A stretch of DNA of 64,000 bases, from contig JANQHQ010000002.1 in assembly GCA_028282595.1 (NCBI GenBank), positions 51,460-115,459 on the forward strand, in the 5' to 3' direction. Positions 54,733 through 63,600 of the stretch are shown in pieces. This stretch comes from Chlorobium sp. Lineage in GTDB: Bacteria > Bacteroidota > Chlorobiia > Chlorobiales > Chlorobiaceae. The notes under the pieces were generated by a model. It was given only the letters and a program-made list of their open reading frames with translations, was not told the origin of the DNA and ran no database searches. How positions within the stretch are numbered: position 1 is the first letter of the stretch; each line of letters opens with the position of its first letter. The position numbers were made by a program, and so were the translations under genes.

Positions 54733-54960
54733 TTACTTCGAGCCGCCGAGGGTCGAGGAAACGTTCTGCAATACCTGATTGACGGTATTGACCATGTTGC
54801 CCATCAGATCGGTCATGGTTTTGCCGAGAGGACCGACCATGTCGGAGACCGTCTTGAGTCCGTTGTTGAGGACTTCGATCTGCTGCTGACCGAGTTTTCC
54901 TACGGTGTCCATCAGGCCGGTGATTGCACCCGACAAATCGTTGCTTGATCCGTTTGACAT
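54733..54960 (-). CDS. csmB: Chlorosome envelope protein CsmB
   Basis: This 75-residue CsmB is one of the abundant small proteins in the chlorosome envelope monolayer. The protein is amphipathic throughout: MSNGSSNDLSGAITGLMDTV, GKLGQQQIEVLNNGLKTVSD, MVGPLGKTMTDLMGNMVNT and VNQVLQNVSS. This is the family sequence almost without change. It is a monocistronic gene closed by a strong terminator, as expected for a highly expressed structural protein. It lies upstream of the muropeptide operon on the same strand. The N-terminal Met is usually removed in the mature protein. Confidence 0.97.
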   Translation of the reverse strand: MSNGSSNDLSGAITGLMDTVGKLGQQQIEVLNNGLKTVSDMVGPLGKTMTDLMGNMVNTVNQVLQNVSSTLGGSK

Positions 54961-55139
54961 GATTCGTGGTGGTTTGAGTTAAGAAAAAAGAGATGAAAAA
55001 AGAAAATCGCCGTTTCCTTTTCTGCCGGTGTTCGCTACCTGTCGAAAGAGCCGGCAAGAGATTGTTTTTCGAAAAATTAAAACATTTTGGGTAGTTACGC
55101 AAATTACAAATGGAAAAAACGGCCGGTGATCGCGGGTTC

Positions 55140-55265
55140 TCACTCGCTCTGGTCCGGGCTCTTCCGTTTTCCGATAAATTTGTTGAGCAACATCACGACA
55201 AGTATGCCGCCGATAAAGTAGGCGACCGGCGCAAAGATCGTCGTGTAGGTGGTGAAGAATTCCAT
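55140..55265 (-). CDS. Very small membrane protein behind the bchQ-like gene (41 residues)
   Basis: A 41-codon frame starts ten bases after the stop of the radical-SAM gene at 55276. It encodes a single membrane helix (FAPVAYFIGGILVVMLLNKF) flanked by polar ends and finishing in KRKSPDQSE. No strong ribosome site is present, but translation could be coupled from the upstream gene. The helix, spacing and charged end argue that it is real. It could tether or stabilise the BchQ-like enzyme or a pigment protein. No homologue is known to me. Confidence 0.6.
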   Translation of the reverse strand: MEFFTTYTTIFAPVAYFIGGILVVMLLNKFIGKRKSPDQSE

Positions 55266-55275
55266 AGTGGTTGGT

Positions 55276-56691
55276 TTAGTAGATATTCAGTTTGTTCGAG
55301 CGTTTGAGCCCGTGATCGTTCTCGAAGGTCTGCAGGAGCTCCTGCAGGTTTTTCCTGAAGGCGAAGCTTGTGACGAAACTCATGAGCGGATGAGGGTTGT
55401 GCGTGATCCGGTTTATGATGTTTTTCCACGAGTACGCCTTGTAGTAGTAGCGCATGAAATTGTACTGGAATTCGACGGGATCGTAGTGCGGTGAACGTAT
55501 CACGACGTTGATCGCGTTGTACTTTTCCCAGTCCTCGTCGGTAATCAGCCCCTGTTCCTTGTAATCCCTGTACATGCTCGTGCCGGGATACGGCGTGATG
55601 ATCTGCATGATGGGCATGAAAATATGGTTCTTGCTGATAAAATCGACAAGATCCTTCATGTCGTCGTAGTTGTCGAGGTTCGGGTTGATGAGAAAGTTGC
55701 CCTGGACGTTGAGCCCGGCTTCGCGACAGCGGTTTATGATCTCGATGACTTTTTCGGGCGTGTTGACGTGCGATTTGTTGTACGCTTCGAGGTTGCTCTT
55801 CTTGATCGATTCGATACCGACCAGTGTCATGAAACAACCTGCGTCGACAAGCTTCTTTACCGTTTCCTGATCCTCGAGAAAGTTCATGCTCAAAAAGACG
55901 CTGAATTTTATGTCGCACTCCTCGATCATCTCAAGCGCTTTCCAGAGGCGTTTTTTATTGATGCCCAGGTTTTCATCACAGAGCATGAACCACGGTTTGG
56001 CGGTGCTTCCGTGTTTCCTGAAGAAGGCGTCCTTGGCGGCTTCTATCTGGGTTTTAAGGTCTTCGGGTTTCTGGGTCCGGTAGAGCTTTCCCGTAAAATT
56101 CGGGGTGACGCAAAACGAGCAGGTATAGGGACAGCCGCGGGTGATGTAGATCGGGATCGCCCTGGTCGAATCGACTTTTTCCCGCAGGGAGGCTTCGGCG
56201 ATTCTCCTGTAGTCGAGAGGAACGATTGTTTTGACCGGGGGAAAGTCCTTGGCGTTGTAGAGCGGCTGCAGGCGTTTGTCGGCCACGTCTTCCAGAATCG
56301 TGCTCCACATGTTTTCGGCCTCGCCACAGACGATCGTATCCGCATGCGCCGCGGCTTCGTCCGGATTGAAGGAGGGGTGGATGCCGCCGAGAATGACCGT
56401 TTTGCCCTTTTTTCTGAAGATATCGGCTATTTCGTAGGCCCGCGTCGCGTCGATCGTCCTTGCGGTTATGCCGACAACGTCATGCTCCGTGTCGTAGTCG
56501 ATCTCGTCTCCGAAGTGCTCGTCGATGATCTGTACTTCATGTTCGGGAGGCGTAAGACTGACGAGGACCCCGAGGGCCATGTGAAAGAGCGGCTTCTGGT
56601 TCGATTTGGAATCCTTTTTTCCCTTGGGCGCGATGAGCAGGATTTTGAGTGGCTTTACCGGTGTCGTCTGTTTGCCTGTTGTTGTACCCAT
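55276..56691 (-). CDS. bchQ: B12-binding-domain radical SAM methyltransferase, probably BchQ
   Basis: This 471-residue protein has an N-terminal cobalamin-binding-type domain (residues 15-125; GITARTIDATRAYEIADIF, ILGGIHPSFNP) and a radical-SAM core with RGCPYTCSFC (C187, C191, C194). It ends in a C-terminal helical domain (DUF4070-like). The wording matches the BchQ/BchR/BchE group of green sulfur bacteria. Divergent placement next to a BchF/BchV-type gene recalls the bchQ-bchV neighbourhood of Chlorobaculum tepidum. BchQ adds methyl groups at the C-8 ethyl side chain of bacteriochlorophyll c. BchR or another radical-SAM tailoring enzyme is the alternative. The canonical DxHxxG cobalamin motif is not evident. 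Confidence 0.7.
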   Translation of the reverse strand: MGTTTGKQTTPVKPLKILLIAPKGKKDSKSNQKPLFHMALGVLVSLTPPEHEVQIIDEHFGDEIDYDTEHDVVGITARTIDATRAYEIADIFRKKGKTVILGGIHPSFNPDEAAAHADTIVCGEAENMWSTILEDVADKRLQPLYNAKDFPPVKTIVPLDYRRIAEASLREKVDSTRAIPIYITRGCPYTCSFCVTPNFTGKLYRTQKPEDLKTQIEAAKDAFFRKHGSTAKPWFMLCDENLGINKKRLWKALEMIEECDIKFSVFLSMNFLEDQETVKKLVDAGCFMTLVGIESIKKSNLEAYNKSHVNTPEKVIEIINRCREAGLNVQGNFLINPNLDNYDDMKDLVDFISKNHIFMPIMQIITPYPGTSMYRDYKEQGLITDEDWEKYNAINVVIRSPHYDPVEFQYNFMRYYYKAYSWKNIINRITHNPHPLMSFVTSFAFRKNLQELLQTFENDHGLKRSNKLNIY

Positions 56692-56982
56692 TGTCCTTGC
56701 AAAAACAGATTGTAGCCTGGCGCTCTTTCCGGACAGTTATCCCGCAGCCGTCGAAACTGCCATAAACCTAATTATAGCAAAACAAGCGGCATAAAAACAA
56801 CGTTCCCGGGGAGATTTCGGACGGCGCGCCTGTGACGAACCCGTCCCGTACAGTGCGGTCCGGCGTTCTTTTTCGTTCTCGCGATGTTGGATTTTATTCA
56901 TATATTCACATGCCTTTGCGGTCGGGGTGGAAGAGCGTCCTCCCCGGCGTTTTGTATTTTACGGAATCCAAATTGACGGATT

Positions 56983-57456
56983 ATGCCCCGCTACACTCCC
57001 GAGCAGCTCGAAATGCGCAACGCTTCAGTATGGACGGATGTCCAGCTGATTCTCGCACCGATTCAGTTTTTCGTGTTTCTTGCAGGCGTCGCGGTGACCT
57101 TTCTCTATGCCCAGAACAGCGAAATGTTCAGTTTTTACTGGGTCAGCCTCGCCATTCTCTTCAAGACCCTGCTCTTCGGTCTGCTGCTCCTGACGGGGGC
57201 CTATTTCGAAAAGGAGATCTTCGACAAGTGGATATACGGCAAGGAGTTTTTATGGGAGGATGTGGGGAGTACGGTGGCCGCGTTTTTTCATCTTCTCTAC
57301 TTCGTCATGGCCTACATGGGGTTTTCGGAGGATGTGCTGATCTGGGAGGCTTTCCTGGCGTATTTCACCTATGTCGTCAACGCCCTGCAGTACCTTGTCC
57401 GGATCGTTCTCGAGAAAGTCAACGAACGGCGGCTGCGAGCCGACGGAGTGATTTAA
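56983..57456 (+). CDS. bchV: 3-vinyl bacteriochlorophyllide hydratase, BchV/BchF type
   Basis: This 157-residue membrane protein hydrates the C-3 vinyl group of chlorophyllide, making the 3-hydroxyethyl group that lets chlorosome pigments aggregate. The family N-terminus RYTPEQLEMRNASVWTDVQ is present, with four membrane helices (LILAPIQFFVFLAGVAVTFL, YWVSLAILFKTLLFGLLLL and others) and EKVNERR at the end. BchF and BchV are paralogues of the same length. Divergence from a BchQ-like gene favours BchV. A 72-residue membrane protein follows 38 bases downstream and may be co-transcribed. Confidence 0.85.
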   Translation: MPRYTPEQLEMRNASVWTDVQLILAPIQFFVFLAGVAVTFLYAQNSEMFSFYWVSLAILFKTLLFGLLLLTGAYFEKEIFDKWIYGKEFLWEDVGSTVAAFFHLLYFVMAYMGFSEDVLIWEAFLAYFTYVVNALQYLVRIVLEKVNERRLRADGVI

Positions 57457-57493
57457 CCCCTCCGACCTTCCGAACTCAAAACAACAACCGGTT

Positions 57494-57712
57494 ATGTTGA
57501 AAGGCACGTTCAAGGGCCTGTGGAACAAGGCGATATTCTTTATGGGCGCTCTCTGGTTTATCCTGGTGTACATGATCTGGGATTCGGGACAGCTCGTCAC
57601 GGCGGCGGACCGCTGGATCTTCATGACGGTCGTTCTGGCCGGCTTCCTGCTTGTCTACGTTTCCGGTTTCCTCATCGAGTCCCTCCACAGGAAGAAACAG
57701 GCCGGAAAGTAA
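57494..57712 (+). CDS. Small two-helix membrane protein after the BchV-type gene
   Basis: This 72-residue protein has two hydrophobic helices (AIFFMGALWFILVYMIW and WIFMTVVLAGFLLVYVSGFL) and a basic end (HRKKQAGK). It lies 38 bases after the hydratase on the same strand, and just before a convergent DUF1997-like gene. No family is recognised. It probably shares the hydratase transcript, so a role in pigment synthesis or membrane assembly is a fair guess only. Confidence 0.7.
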   Translation: MLKGTFKGLWNKAIFFMGALWFILVYMIWDSGQLVTAADRWIFMTVVLAGFLLVYVSGFLIESLHRKKQAGK

Positions 57713-57749
57713 GGTTTTCCACGCCGGAAGCGTTTCTCTCCGGAGGCGG

Positions 57750-58373
57750 CTACCTCGACGCTCCTTCCGCGGCTATATCGGGATTCGAACAGCAGATATC
57801 GGCCTGCACCTTGCACAGCATGCTTTCCGTCGCCTGCTGCATGATCTGGGACATGATGGTTTCGGTCATGAATTTCAGGACCATTTCAGGCATAAGGGTC
57901 AGGGGAAAGGAGAGTTTGAAATCAAGGGTTATGTTGGTTTCGAAGTGAACCGACGTTTTGTTTTCCGGGAGGTGAACAAGGCAGATCTCTGCGTCCGCTT
58001 CTCCGACGAAGGTGTTTTCGCTTCCGGTGGTGATCTCAGGAACTGCATCGGGTGACTTCCAGCGGATCATCCTGCCGCCGAGGTCCGTTGCGTCCTCTTT
58101 TCCATTGATGCTGGCGCATCGCATCGCGAGGTCGCTGCCGGGCGGCAGGTGCTCCACGTGCTGACGGACGAAAAAGATTGCGACGATCGGGTTGTTCCTC
58201 GGGTCGTCAACCTCGAAGGTCCACTGGAAAAGGCCGAGATCGGCGTGATATTCGATATGCTTGCAGTACGGATTGCATTTGAGTATCCGGTGATGATCCG
58301 AAAAATAATCCGTGGAATCGTGCAGGCAGGATTCCAGGACGACATGCGCTTTGCTTTTTCCTACAACTTCCAT
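57750..58373 (-). CDS. DUF1997-like protein (phototroph-associated)
   Basis: This 207-residue soluble protein has SHHVVLE-like early strands (KAHVVLESCLHDSTDYFSDH), then KHIEYHADLGLFQWTFEVDD, IFFVRQHVEHLPPG, a central RCASINGKEDATDLGG and a C-terminal helix (MPEMVLKFMTETIMSQIMQQ). The order of strands and the long closing helix fit DUF1997, a START-like family found mainly in cyanobacteria, plants and green sulfur bacteria. The function is unknown, possibly lipid or pigment binding. It is divergent from the CsoR/CstR-type operon and convergent with the small membrane gene. Confidence 0.55.
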   Translation of the reverse strand: MEVVGKSKAHVVLESCLHDSTDYFSDHHRILKCNPYCKHIEYHADLGLFQWTFEVDDPRNNPIVAIFFVRQHVEHLPPGSDLAMRCASINGKEDATDLGGRMIRWKSPDAVPEITTGSENTFVGEADAEICLVHLPENKTSVHFETNITLDFKLSFPLTLMPEMVLKFMTETIMSQIMQQATESMLCKVQADICCSNPDIAAEGASR

Positions 58374-58571
58374 GGTGTGACCGGTGACGTTGAAATTCCT
58401 CTGACGGCTTTGTTAAACGCTTCTGCAGCTTTTACAGTTCCGATATGAGCCGGTCGGCCGGATCTTTCCAGTCGAGCGTGCCGCTATCTGTTTTCATGTA
58501 CGTCTTTTGCGTTGCGATTTCGACTCGAGGGAGGACGGGTTTGCGGAAACGGGGTTTTTATTGTATGTTTA

Positions 58572-58594
58572 ATACCTATACGGGGTAGGGGTAT
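58572..58594. promoter_or_regulatory. CsoR-family operator
   Basis: An ATACC ... GGGGTAT inverted arrangement with a G-rich centre (CGGGGTAGGGGTAT) is the recognisable form of CsoR/CstR operators, which have GC tracts flanked by ATA/TAT. It ends 25 bases before the repressor start at 58620 and would control the whole operon to 63812. Confidence 0.6.
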
Positions 58595-58619
58595 AAGTCA
58601 AGACAACAGGAAAACGGGT

Positions 58620-58853
58620 ATGGACGATGTCGTTACAAGGCTGAAAAAGGTCTGCGGGCAGATCCAGGGGCTCATCAGGATGGTGGAGCAGGAGGAGCAT
58701 TGCGAAAAGGTGATCGTTCAGTTTCAGGCCGCGAAGGCCGCTCTGGACAGCACCTACTCCATGGTCCTGAACGGCAGTCTCAAGGAGTGCATGAGCCGGC
58801 ATGACGCGGAGAACATGGAGCGGATCCTGAAGCTGATATCGAAACATCAATGA
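58620..58853 (+). CDS. CsoR/CstR-family repressor with Cys-Ser-Cys ligand set
   Basis: This 77-residue all-helical repressor of the CsoR/RcnR/CstR/FrmR family has VVTRLKKVCGQIQGLIRMVE and then EEHCEKVIVQFQAAKAALDS. Counting from the first ligand, copper CsoR has Cys, His (+25) and Cys (+29). Here C28, S53 and C57 take those places. CstR, the persulfide sensor, likewise has Cys-Asn-Cys. The loss of His argues against Cu(I) sensing and for a thiol or sulfane-sulfur sensor, which would suit a sulfide oxidiser. Its stop overlaps the TolC start (ATGA), and an operator lies just upstream. Confidence 0.85.
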   Translation: MDDVVTRLKKVCGQIQGLIRMVEQEEHCEKVIVQFQAAKAALDSTYSMVLNGSLKECMSRHDAENMERILKLISKHQ

Positions 58854-60196
58854 ACCATCGAATTACAGCGAGTATGCGCAGGTTGAAACGTTTTTTCGGG
58901 TTGCCGGCCGCACTGCTGCTGATGCATGCGGGAACGGTTTTCGCGGAACCCAGGAGGCTTACGCTCGACGAAGCTCTCGAACTCGCCGGGGAGAACAACT
59001 ACGCTCTCAAAGCCGCAAAGGCGAGGGTGGACCAGGCGGAAGCCCGGTACGTTCAGAGCCGCAAGGCGTACCTCCCGACGGTCACGGTGTCGGAAACGTT
59101 CGTCGCGACGGACGATCCCGCCGCGGTTTTTTCCTACAAGCTTCGGCAGGGCGGGATCACCTCCGGCGACTTCAATCCCGCCGTGATGAACGATCCCGAC
59201 GACATCTCCAATTTCCGGGCGGGTATAGAGGTGACGCAGCCGATCTACAACAGGGATGCACAGAAGGGGCGTTCGGCCGCCGCCTCGGCGAAAACGTCCA
59301 GCCGGCACATGCTCGAAAGGGCCGGGGACACGGTCTCCCTCGAGGTGAAGAAGGCCTACTACGGTCTGATTCTTGCACGGAAGAACCGCGAGGCGCTCAA
59401 CCGTTCCATCCGCTCGATGCGCGCTCATGACAGGGAGGCCGCCGACGCCTACGAAAAGGGGCTCGTCACCAAGTCCGACAAGCTGTCGACGGCCGTGCGC
59501 CTTTCCGAACTGGCGGAGCGGAAAATGATGATCGAGGACGAGATAGACGCGGCCGGGGACGCTCTTCGTTTTCTCCTCGGGCTCCGGAGCGATGTGGAGA
59601 TTCTGCCGGTGGGCGGGCTGGATGTCGGGCGTGTCGCAATTCCTCCGGGAGAGCCCGGGCTCGGAGCGGACCGTTCCGACCTCAAGGCCCTCGAGGCTCG
59701 CGCCGAGGCCGCGGGCTACGAGTACGACATGGCGAAGGCCGGCCGGTTGCCGAGGCTGAACGCTTTTCTTCAGCAGAGCTGGAACGACAGTGATTTTCCC
59801 GGCCTGGACAACGGCAACTGGGCGGTGGGAGTATCCATGCAGTGGACGATCTTCGACGGTTACGCCGACATCGGCCGCGCCCAGGAAGCCCGGGCGAAGG
59901 AGATGGAAGTCCGTTACAACTACGAAGAGGCCCGGGAGAAGGGCGTTTTCGATATCCGCAAAGCTTATCGCATGCTGAAAACCGCGAAATCCAGAATCAT
60001 GGTGGCCGAGGAGGCCCTGAAAGAGGCGAAAGTCAGTCTCGACTTCATCGGCGACCGCTACCGGTCGGGCCTTGCCATGACCTTCGAACTTCTTGCCAGG
60101 GAGCGGGCTTACACCCAGGCGCAGCTCCGGCTGAACAGGGCCAGATACGACCTGATCATGGCGCGGAACGAACTCGATTTTTATAGCGGGAAATAA
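58850..60196 (+). CDS. TolC-family outer-membrane efflux protein
   Basis: This 448-residue protein forms the outer-membrane and periplasmic tunnel of a tripartite pump. A signal peptide (residues 1-33, ending GTVFAEP) is followed by two OEP repeats with long coiled-coil helices: RLTLDEALELAGENNYALKA, GIEVTQPIYNRDA, then LEVKKAYYGLILARKNREAL and VSMQWTIFDGYADIGRA in the second half. The length is typical. It is translationally coupled to the repressor and followed by adaptor and RND genes, so the pump is complete in gene order but not in adaptor length. Confidence 0.92.
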   Translation: MNHRITASMRRLKRFFGLPAALLLMHAGTVFAEPRRLTLDEALELAGENNYALKAAKARVDQAEARYVQSRKAYLPTVTVSETFVATDDPAAVFSYKLRQGGITSGDFNPAVMNDPDDISNFRAGIEVTQPIYNRDAQKGRSAAASAKTSSRHMLERAGDTVSLEVKKAYYGLILARKNREALNRSIRSMRAHDREAADAYEKGLVTKSDKLSTAVRLSELAERKMMIEDEIDAAGDALRFLLGLRSDVEILPVGGLDVGRVAIPPGEPGLGADRSDLKALEARAEAAGYEYDMAKAGRLPRLNAFLQQSWNDSDFPGLDNGNWAVGVSMQWTIFDGYADIGRAQEARAKEMEVRYNYEEAREKGVFDIRKAYRMLKTAKSRIMVAEEALKEAKVSLDFIGDRYRSGLAMTFELLARERAYTQAQLRLNRARYDLIMARNELDFYSGK

Positions 60197-60215
60197 CCGA
60201 AACCAATACGTGACA

Positions 60216-60596
60216 ATGAAAAACAGAGCGTTTCTTGCATGCATGGTCCTTCTGCCGCTTCTCGTGGGGTGCGGGGGAAAGAAATCCGGAACACCGGGTG
60301 AAACGGTTCCGCCGGAAGTCGTGACGGTCCAGGGGATGGCCCTGGTGTCGGCGGTCTCCGGTGAGGACGGCCGCACGAAGCTGGCGATTCCGGAGACGGC
60401 GCTGTTCATGCGCGGACAGCTCGAGGGCGTACAGGTTGTCGGTCCGGACAGCATCGTGTCGGTCCGCTGGGTACGGACGAGCACTGCCTTCGACGGTTCC
60501 GTCGAGGTGCTCAGCGGCCTGGACGAGGGGGAGAAGGTCGTCGCGCCCCATGACGCCGCCGTCAGGGAAGGGTTCAAGGTAACAATCAAGCAGTAA
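60216..60596 (+). CDS. Severely shortened RND periplasmic adaptor (membrane-fusion protein)
   Basis: From ATG 60216 the protein has a lipoprotein signal (MKNRAFLACMVLLPLLVGC, Cys at 19) and PPEVVTVQGMALVSAV, the usual first strand of an adaptor. It then goes directly to the membrane-proximal C-terminal domain: KLAIPETALFMRGQLEGVQV, SVRWVRTSTAFDGSVEVLSG, LDEGEKVVAP. The lipoyl and helical-hairpin domains (around 200 or more residues in normal adaptors) are absent, without a stop or frame break, so the loss is in frame. The 127-residue product could not bridge the pump to TolC in the usual way. Either it has another role or another adaptor serves this pump. Confidence 0.8.
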   Translation: MKNRAFLACMVLLPLLVGCGGKKSGTPGETVPPEVVTVQGMALVSAVSGEDGRTKLAIPETALFMRGQLEGVQVVGPDSIVSVRWVRTSTAFDGSVEVLSGLDEGEKVVAPHDAAVREGFKVTIKQ

Positions 60597-60611
60597 AGGA
60601 GGATCCTGCAG

Positions 60612-63600
60612 ATGAGAGAAGGTATCGCTGGTAAGCTTGCGAAGCTGTTCATCAATTCGAAGCTTACGCCCTTGCTCATGCTGACCGCGCTGCTCGTGGG
60701 CGTGCTCGCCACGTTCATGACTCCGAGGGAAGAGGAGCCGCAGATTTCCGTTCCGCTGGTCGATCTCTACTTCAGCTATCCCGGAGGCAGCGCGAAGGAG
60801 GTCGAGGAACGGGTAGCCAAACCGGTCGAGAAGTTCCTCACCGAGATCGAGGGCGTCGATTACGTCTACTCCACCTCGCAGAAGGATTTTGCGCTGGTGA
60901 CCGTCCGCTACGAGGTCGGCGACGATACCGAGGAGAGTATGGTCAAGCTCTGGGCGACCATTATGAAAAATATGGACAGGATGCCGGAGGGCGTGCGCTT
61001 TCCCCTGGTCAAGAAAGTCTCGATCGACGACGTTCCCGTGCTGACCCTGACCTTCTGGAGCGAACGGTACGGTCCCTACGATCTTCGCAGGGTAGCGGTT
61101 CAGGTGGCCGACGAACTGAAGAAAATCGAAAACATCGGCGAGGTCGACATCAACGGCGGACTGAAGCGCCAGTTGCGCATCGTGCTCCAGAAGGAGAAGC
61201 TTCAGCGCTACAGGGTGAGTCCCCTGCAGATCGCGGAACGCATCAGGGCGTCGAACAGCCAGTTGACGGCCGGTACGTTCCAGGATATGAATCGAAATTT
61301 CACGGTCAAGGCCGGGGAGTTTCTCAAAACGGCCGAGGACGTCCGTAATGTCGTCGTCGGTATCTTCAATTCGGAACCGGTTTACCTGAAAGACGTGGCG
61401 CAGGTGTTCGACGGTCCCGAAGAGGTTGAAAACTATACCTTTTTCGGTTTCGGAGCAGCGGCTGCGGGGGAAGGTGCACAGGGGGAGCATCCGGCGGTCA
61501 CCCTGACGGTCGCGAAGAGGAAAGGTACCGACGCGACCGCCCTGGCCGACAAGGTGCTTGAAAAGGTCGATGCCTTCGGGGGAAGCGTCATCACCTCGGG
61601 AATCAACGTCACCGAAACCAGGAATTACGGAGAGACCGCCTCGGAAAAGGTTTTCACGCTTCTGGAGCATCTGATCGGCGCGGTTATAGCGGTCACGATA
61701 GTCGTCGGGATCTTTCTCGGCTGGAGGGGCGGGCTCGTGGTGTTCGCTTCAGTGCCCATAACGTTCGCCCTGACGCTTCTGGTCTATTACCTCTTCGATT
61801 ACACGCTCAACAGGGTCACGCTTTTCGCACTGATCTTTGTCACCGGTATCGTGGTCGACGACTCGATCATCATCGCCGAAAACATCCACAGGCATTTTTC
61901 GATGCGAAAGATGCCCAAGCTGCAGGCGGCGATAACGGCGATCAACGAGGTCGGCAACCCGACGATCCTGGCCACGTTCACGGTGATCGCCTCGGTGCTG
62001 CCGATGGTGTTCGTTTCCGGCCTGATGGGGCCGTACATGAGCCCCATGCCGATAGGGGCGTCGCTCGCCATGATCTTTTCGCTGTTCGTGGCCCTTGTCG
62101 GTACGCCCTGGCTCGCCTTCAGACTTCTCAAGGCAGAGGAAGGGCATTCGGAGGAATACGATATCAGCAAGTCTGTCTACTACCGCGCCTTCAACAAGAC
62201 GCTGACGCCGCTCCTCGAGAGCTGGTGGAAAGCCGCGCTCGCATTCGTTTTCGTCGGTGTGCTCTTGCTCGGCTCCATCGCCATGATTCCCCTCAAGATG
62301 GTGGAGCTGAAAATGCTGCCGTTCGACAACAAGAGCGAGTTCCAGGTGATCGTCGACATGCCTGAAGGCACGACCCTCGAACAGACCGCAAGGGCAACCA
62401 AGGATATCGTTTCCGCTCTGAAAGGGGTGCCCGAAGTGGAAAACTACCAGTACTACGTCGGGACGAACGCGCCCATCAACTTCAACGGGCTCGTGCGTCA
62501 CTACTATCTCCGCCAGGGTGACAACATGGCCGACATCCAGGTGAACCTCGTCGGGAAAGGGGAGCGGAGCGACCAGAGCCATGCCATCGCCAAGCGCGTG
62601 AGGCCGAAAGTCAAAGAGGCTGCCCTGAAGTACGGCGCGAACGCGAAGGTCGTCGAAGTTCCTCCCGGTCCGCCGGTGCTTTCCACGATCGTCGCGGAGA
62701 TCTACGGTCCCGACCAGAAGCAGCGGATCGAACTGGCCCGCAAGATAAAGGGCATCATGGAGGAGACCCCGGGAGTGGTCGATGTCGACTGGATGGTCGA
62801 GGACGACGAGAAGAGCTACGATCTGGTGATCGACAAGCGCAAGGCGGCCTTCAGGGGAATCACCACCGAGCAGATCACCGCCACCTTGCGCATGGCGCTG
62901 GACGGCTCCGAGGCGGGACTCCTGCACACCGACACCGAGCTCGAACCCGTCGGTCTGGAACTGCGGCTGCCGCTGTCGGCAAGGGCTTCCATTCTCGACC
63001 TGACCGACATTTTCGTGAAATCGGGCGGAATGCAGGCTATGACCACCAGGCTTCCGGCCGGTGAAATGATTCCCCTTTCCGAGCTGGTCAGGGTGGAGGA
63101 GAGGGTCGAGGACAAGAGCATTCACCGCAAGGATCTCAAAAACGTGGTTTACGTGACGGCCGATGTCGCGGGGGTTACCGAAAGCCCGGTCTACGCGATG
63201 CTCGACATGGACAAGCGGATCGCGGAACTCGAGATGCCCGGAGGATACAACATTTCACCGCTCTACACCTCCGCACCGTTCACCGAGGACCGGCTCGCCA
63301 TGAAGTGGGACGGGGAGTGGCAGATCACCTTCGAGGTCTTCAGGGACCTGGGCGCCGCGTTCGCGGTCGTGCTGGTCATTATCTACCTGCTCATCGTCGG
63401 ATGGTTCCAGTCCTTCAGGACTCCTCTCGTCATGATGGTCGCCATACCGCTCAGCCTGGTGGGCATCATTCCCGGTCACTTCTTCCACGGCGCGTTCTTT
63501 ACCGCCACGAGCATGATCGGCATGATCGCGCTTGCGGGGATCATGGTGAGGAATTCGGTGCTCATCATCGACTTCATCCAGCTCAGGATGCAGGACGGCA

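Noticed and set aside
58620..58853. Call as a copper-sensing CsoR
   Set aside because: The His ligand is replaced by Ser at the counted position, so copper sensing is not supported.
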